Source: JAJDFU01 sp964641965 (GTDB taxonomy: Bacteria; Bacteroidota; Bacteroidia; Chitinophagales; Saprospiraceae). Taken from it: a stretch of DNA of 64,000 nucleotides. A model generated the notes under the pieces. The model ran no database searches, was not told the origin of the DNA, and saw only the letters and a program-made list of their open reading frames with translations. Below, one piece after another: positions 60,898-64,000 of this stretch (position 1 is its first letter; every line of letters starts with the position of its first letter). Both the position numbers and the translations under genes were made by a program. The stretch is from assembly GCA_964641965.1 (NCBI GenBank), contig CAZXLD010000024.1, forward strand, positions 1 to 64,000, read 5' to 3'.

Positions 60898-62133
60898 TTA
60901 GGCCTCAATTGCCTTTACTACTGCCTCAGCAGCCTGGTACCCGGATTCCATCGCTGCATTCAAGGAAGGGTTAGCTGTTTGGTCTCCAGCTATAAAAATT
61001 CCTTCCCCCAAGCGTAAGGCATCTTTATCCGGCCTGTAGGTAAGCTTTGATAAGCGGGGAAGGGCATTTTTTATCGGGTAAGAAGCTAAATGAGTATGCT
61101 GGTCTATACCCAATAGTTCTTGGATTTCTTTTTTTATTCGGGTTAAAAGTGCTTCCTCACCCAAGGATGGGTCTCCTATTACAGTCACGGACAAAATGGA
61201 ACATTTACCCGGGGAAGCATGAAGGTCTGACAGAAAATGGAAGTTATTGATTAAATAACCTGAATCACCTACCAAACCGATCATGGGGCGATTGAGCACA
61301 GATTTCGGCACTTCAAAATAAAGGTTGATACAAGCATTCCAAGAACTCGCTAAAGCATTGGATCCAACCAAAGGAGCTGGATCTGTAGCCAGCACTGTGC
61401 ATTGCGAATCGATGGCCGTTCCATCTACAAGGTGAATCAATCCTGGTTCTACTCGACCAACTTCAACACTAAACCGGATACGAGTTCGCTTCAACTGACC
61501 TTTTAACTGATCTGGAATTGCTTGGATTCCCATTGCCGGAACGGTTGCATGGCCGCCGGAAAACAGTTTAAATACAAATTCGAACATTCGGCTCGAAGTT
61601 TCCAGCTTGGATTCCAAGAAAATACCTGAAAAAAAGGGCTTGAAAAAAGTCGAAATAATTCGTTCTGAAAACCCATACCGGGTCAAATAATCCAAGGTAC
61701 TGGTCTCGGGCTCCTCGAAAATCTGTTGGATGGATTTTGCCTTAAGTCTTGTTGTGAGGGTAAGAATTCTAAGCTTATCCGAGATAGTGCCAACAGGCGA
61801 AGTGAGCGTTGGCCACAAGAGCCCGGGATGTCGTAAAGGATCTCCAATTAAAAACTTTTTCCCGTCGTGAAAAATGGCAGAACCAGGCTGGAAGTACCGA
61901 AGGTCCAGCTTATCGAAGTCAAGATATCTTCGGGCAGCTGGATATGCTGTCAGGAGCACCTGAAACCCATGATCCAAAGGACACCCCTCGACAAAATCCG
62001 TTTTAACACGCCCTCCAACGCGATCTGTCTTCTCCAGAATTACCGGTGAAAGGCCTGCGCGCTCCAATTCCAGTGCGCACACAAGCCCGCTGACCCCAGC
62101 GCCTATAATATGGATGCTTGTTTCTTTTTGCAT
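60898..62133 (-). CDS. FAD-dependent amine oxidase/protoporphyrinogen oxidase-like protein
   Basis: A 411-residue flavoprotein from the ATG at 62133; starts further upstream would overlap the preceding gene or lack support. The Rossmann motif IHIIGAGVSGLVCALELERA leads to EKTDRVGGRVKTD, and the C-terminal FAD segment reads GIFIAGDQTANPSLNAAMES. These features place it in the amine oxidase/phytoene desaturase superfamily. The substrate cannot be told. The gene lies 50 bases downstream of a SRPBCC-domain gene on the same strand, so the pair may act on a shared lipid-like or cyclic compound, which is speculative. Confidence 0.85.
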   Translation of the reverse strand: MQKETSIHIIGAGVSGLVCALELERAGLSPVILEKTDRVGGRVKTDFVEGCPLDHGFQVLLTAYPAARRYLDFDKLDLRYFQPGSAIFHDGKKFLIGDPLRHPGLLWPTLTSPVGTISDKLRILTLTTRLKAKSIQQIFEEPETSTLDYLTRYGFSERIISTFFKPFFSGIFLESKLETSSRMFEFVFKLFSGGHATVPAMGIQAIPDQLKGQLKRTRIRFSVEVGRVEPGLIHLVDGTAIDSQCTVLATDPAPLVGSNALASSWNACINLYFEVPKSVLNRPMIGLVGDSGYLINNFHFLSDLHASPGKCSILSVTVIGDPSLGEEALLTRIKKEIQELLGIDQHTHLASYPIKNALPRLSKLTYRPDKDALRLGEGIFIAGDQTANPSLNAAMESGYQAAEAVVKAIEA

Positions 62134-62183
62134 TGCCTGACTTGTAATTAAGCTATTCCCCATTTGATCCAGACCCATCGGGA

Positions 62184-62627
62184 TCAGGTGCCAAAATACG
62201 TTTGATAGATCTTTTTGCGCGGTGAAAAAGCTAGCCAAAGCACCGGATAAGCTAACCAGGTGGTCATGGCTTCCCAACTCTTGTAGGTAATATCATCAAC
62301 AATTTCAGAGGTATGCTCGTCTACCTTACGGACGATATGACGATGGCGCCAATAAGTTAAGCCGGGAGGTAGCTGAACGCCTTCATCTACAAACCAGGCT
62401 TCTTTTTCATTGATACCATCGTCGGTAATGTGACTTATCCAATCGGCTTTTATCGGACTGTGAAACCGGAGATGGACCTTGTCACCTGTCTTGGACCCCG
62501 TAAACTCTACAATCTCCAATTGCCCCTGCTTAGGAATTAGGGCTTCAAATAGATCCCTGTCAAATCGTTCAATTACGGCTCTATAATTGCCTTTCACCTT
62601 TGTTTTCAGGCTCAATTGCTTTTCCAT
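62184..62627 (-). CDS. SRPBCC-fold protein
   Basis: A 147-residue protein from the ATG at 62627. The pattern (LSLKTKVKGNYRAVIERFDR, then VHLRFHSPIKADWISHITDD, GLTYWRHRHIVRKVDEHTSE) matches the START/Bet v 1-like SRPBCC family, which binds hydrophobic ligands in a deep pocket. The C-terminal helix (WLAYPVLWLAFSPRKKIYQTYF) is unusually hydrophobic. It is upstream of the FAD oxidoreductase gene on the same strand, and 68 bases separate it from the divergent membrane protein gene. Its function is unknown. Confidence 0.78.
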   Translation of the reverse strand: MEKQLSLKTKVKGNYRAVIERFDRDLFEALIPKQGQLEIVEFTGSKTGDKVHLRFHSPIKADWISHITDDGINEKEAWFVDEGVQLPPGLTYWRHRHIVRKVDEHTSEIVDDITYKSWEAMTTWLAYPVLWLAFSPRKKIYQTYFGT

Positions 62628-62695
62628 ATGCAAACTAATCAAGGTTTAAGATCCTCTAAGCTCAAACAAAGCGGGGGTCTGGTTGTTGGCAACAC

Positions 62696-63106
62696 ATGAT
62701 CGAAAAAACGCCACCCAGCTGGATGGGTCAAGTGCTAAAAGCTGCTGCAGTTTACAACATTATCTGGGGAGCCTGGGCTGTTCTTTTTCCCAATCACTTC
62801 TTTGATCTTACCGGAATGGAACGCCCCCTGCATCCTATGATCTGGCAAGGGATGGGCATGGTGATTGGTGTTTATGGCCTGGGGTATTGGTGGGCGAGTT
62901 ATCAGCCGATTCGACATTGGCCAATAGTTGCAGTAGGATTCCTGGGGAAGATCTTTGGCCCTTTGGGCTTTGTCTTCAACTACCTGCAGGGAGTAGTTCC
63001 GGCTTCGTTTGCATACACCCTTATCACCAATGATCTTATTTGGTGGATACCATTCTTCCTCATTCTTCGATCAGCAGCCACGGCAGGTTGGCCTCTTAGA
63101 GATTGA
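62696..63106 (+). CDS. Small integral membrane protein, four spans
   Basis: A 136-residue hydrophobic protein with four predicted membrane spans (AAAVYNIIWGAWAVLFP, MGMVIGVYGLGYWWAS, VAVGFLGKIFGPLGFVFN, LITNDLIWWIPFFLIL). Similar proteins are common in Bacteroidota and are annotated as hypothetical, sometimes wrongly as alkyl hydroperoxide reductase. It is divergent from the SRPBCC gene, and the epimerase gene lies 170 bases downstream. No function can be assigned. Confidence 0.75.
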   Translation: MIEKTPPSWMGQVLKAAAVYNIIWGAWAVLFPNHFFDLTGMERPLHPMIWQGMGMVIGVYGLGYWWASYQPIRHWPIVAVGFLGKIFGPLGFVFNYLQGVVPASFAYTLITNDLIWWIPFFLILRSAATAGWPLRD

Positions 63107-63276
63107 ATACTGTTGATTATTGCCGTGTGATTTGCGAGTATCGGTTGACAGGACCAGATCGTCGATTTGAATGAGGTATTCTACAATTCAACTTTTTTCT
63201 GCTGCCTGGACTAGGACCGATACTTACCTTTATCAGAATCACCAGATTTATCTTGTTCATTTAAAACCCATTGGCC

Positions 63277-64000
63277 ATGCAAACGATTCTTGGTGCCGGC
63301 GGACCAGTAGGTATAGCAGTAGCCGAAGCACTGTCTCCATTCACAACCGAAATCCGGTTGGTAAGTCGAAGCCCTGAACGGGTGAATCCAGGAGATGAGC
63401 TACACGCAGCTGATCTCTTAGATAGTGATCAAGTGCAACAGGCATTACTGGGTTCCCAAATTGCTTACCTCACTGTGGGTCTGCCCTATCGGTGGAAGAT
63501 TTGGAAAGCGCAATGGCCTATTATCATGCACAATGTGGTCAAGGCTTGCATAGACCAAAAGATAAAATTGGTTTTCTTCGACAACGTATACATGTATGCG
63601 CCTTCAGAAATACCCCATATGACCGAAGGAGCGAGGCTTGGCCCAGTCAGTAAAAAAGGAAAGGTCAGACTACAAGTTCTTCAAATATTAATGAAGGCAA
63701 TAGAAAAAGGTGAGGTTGAAGCGTTAGTCGCTCGAGCTGCAGATTTTTACGGTCCCGGAAAGTCCAATAGCGTATTGATTGAAACCGTTTTTAAGAATCT
63801 ACAGAAAGGCAAGCCTGCGAATTGGCTTGGATCCACTAGTTTCAAACACTCCTTTACGTATACGCCGGATGCAGGAAAAGCAACCGCACTCTTGGGAAAT
63901 ACGGCTGACGCTTACGGACAGTCCTGGCATTTACCGACCCCTCCCAATCCTCCAACTGGGAAAGAGTGGATTCAGCTCATCGCAGGGGAACTCGGGGTAG
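63277..64000 (+). CDS. NAD(P)-dependent epimerase/dehydratase family protein (partial)
   Basis: An extended-type Rossmann protein, truncated at the right window edge after 241 codons. It opens MQTILGAGGPVGIAVAEALS (the G-x-G-G-x-x-G nucleotide site), continues VRLVSRSPERV-like (IRLVSRSPERVNPG), and has VFFDNVYMYAP and SKKGKVRLQVLQIL at the usual Y-x-x-x-K region, although the Lys is shifted. LVARAADFYGPGKSNS is typical of the NAD-epimerase/short-chain family. This open frame runs uninterrupted to the edge. The substrate is unknown; the gene lies downstream of the small membrane protein gene. Confidence 0.85.
   Translation, partial: MQTILGAGGPVGIAVAEALSPFTTEIRLVSRSPERVNPGDELHAADLLDSDQVQQALLGSQIAYLTVGLPYRWKIWKAQWPIIMHNVVKACIDQKIKLVFFDNVYMYAPSEIPHMTEGARLGPVSKKGKVRLQVLQILMKAIEKGEVEALVARAADFYGPGKSNSVLIETVFKNLQKGKPANWLGSTSFKHSFTYTPDAGKATALLGNTADAYGQSWHLPTPPNPPTGKEWIQLIAGELGV

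Noticed and set aside
63779..64000. A 73-residue reading frame at the right edge
   Set aside because: It lies in another frame inside the epimerase gene that starts at 63277, which has clear Rossmann motifs and stays open to the edge.
1..64000. tRNA, rRNA, CRISPR arrays, insertion sequences, prophage
   Set aside because: All intergenic gaps were scanned; no cloverleaf, spaced direct repeats, transposase or integrase was seen.

Overview
The window is a 64 kb chromosomal stretch from a member of the Bacteroidota, probably a Saprospiraceae/Lewinella-like lineage. The evidence is a PhoD phosphatase with a C-terminal type IX secretion sorting domain, a TonB-dependent receptor with an N-terminal carboxypeptidase-regulatory-like domain paired with a DUF4249 lipoprotein, the long (632 aa) form of PurF, and several promoters of the Bacteroidota type (TTG, 18-20 bp spacer, TAnnTTTG). 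I found no rRNA, tRNA, CRISPR array, insertion sequence or prophage gene. Most of the window is ordinary chromosomal backbone with dense, often overlapping genes.

Layout. 0.1-6.2 kb: a TPR protein, a polysaccharide flippase, an M42 aminopeptidase with a pterin dehydratase, and a secreted beta-helix protein. 6.4-7.7 kb: exonuclease III followed by a GNAT gene broken by one missing base. 7.7-14.5 kb: a TetR-controlled seven-gene exporter operon (TetR, TolC, HlyD, two ABC ATPases, two ABC-2 permeases), closely parallel to the E. coli cecR-ybhGFSR operon but with its own outer membrane channel; its promoter lies between two near-identical palindromes. 14.5-21 kb: CBS protein, PhoD, a flippase-like membrane protein, a small stress-type membrane protein with an orphan VWA protein, and an aldo/keto reductase. 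21-27 kb: a complete RND efflux operon (adaptor, pump, outer membrane factor) and a TIGR04283-like glycosyltransferase. 27.7-30.2 kb: a zinc metallopeptidase and two tandem outer membrane beta-barrel paralogues.

30.2-37.2 kb (minus strand): two exported caspase-fold proteases, a LysM lytic transglycosylase and a membrane-anchored adenylate cyclase, separated by a long imperfect intergenic hairpin. 37.4-50.4 kb: housekeeping genes (YbfF-type esterase, CtpA-type protease, CysS, two rhomboids, MutL, a small membrane protein, PurF, UvrB). 50.5-52.2 kb: a TIR-domain protein whose C-terminus resembles effector-associated domain 11, and an acetyltransferase. 52.2-55.8 kb: molybdenum cofactor genes moeA-moaC-mobA facing moaD-moaE, without moaA. 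56.2-64 kb: a second lytic transglycosylase, a TonB receptor/DUF4249 pair, an FAD oxidoreductase with a SRPBCC protein, a small membrane protein, and an NAD-dependent epimerase cut by the window end.

The points most worth a second look are the TIR-EAD11-like protein, the exported caspase/transglycosylase/cyclase cluster, the orphan VWA protein, the paired TetR operators, and three long nested inverted repeats in intergenic regions (35.4, 40.1 and 48.2 kb). I see no locus that is demonstrably a new system; these are candidates.
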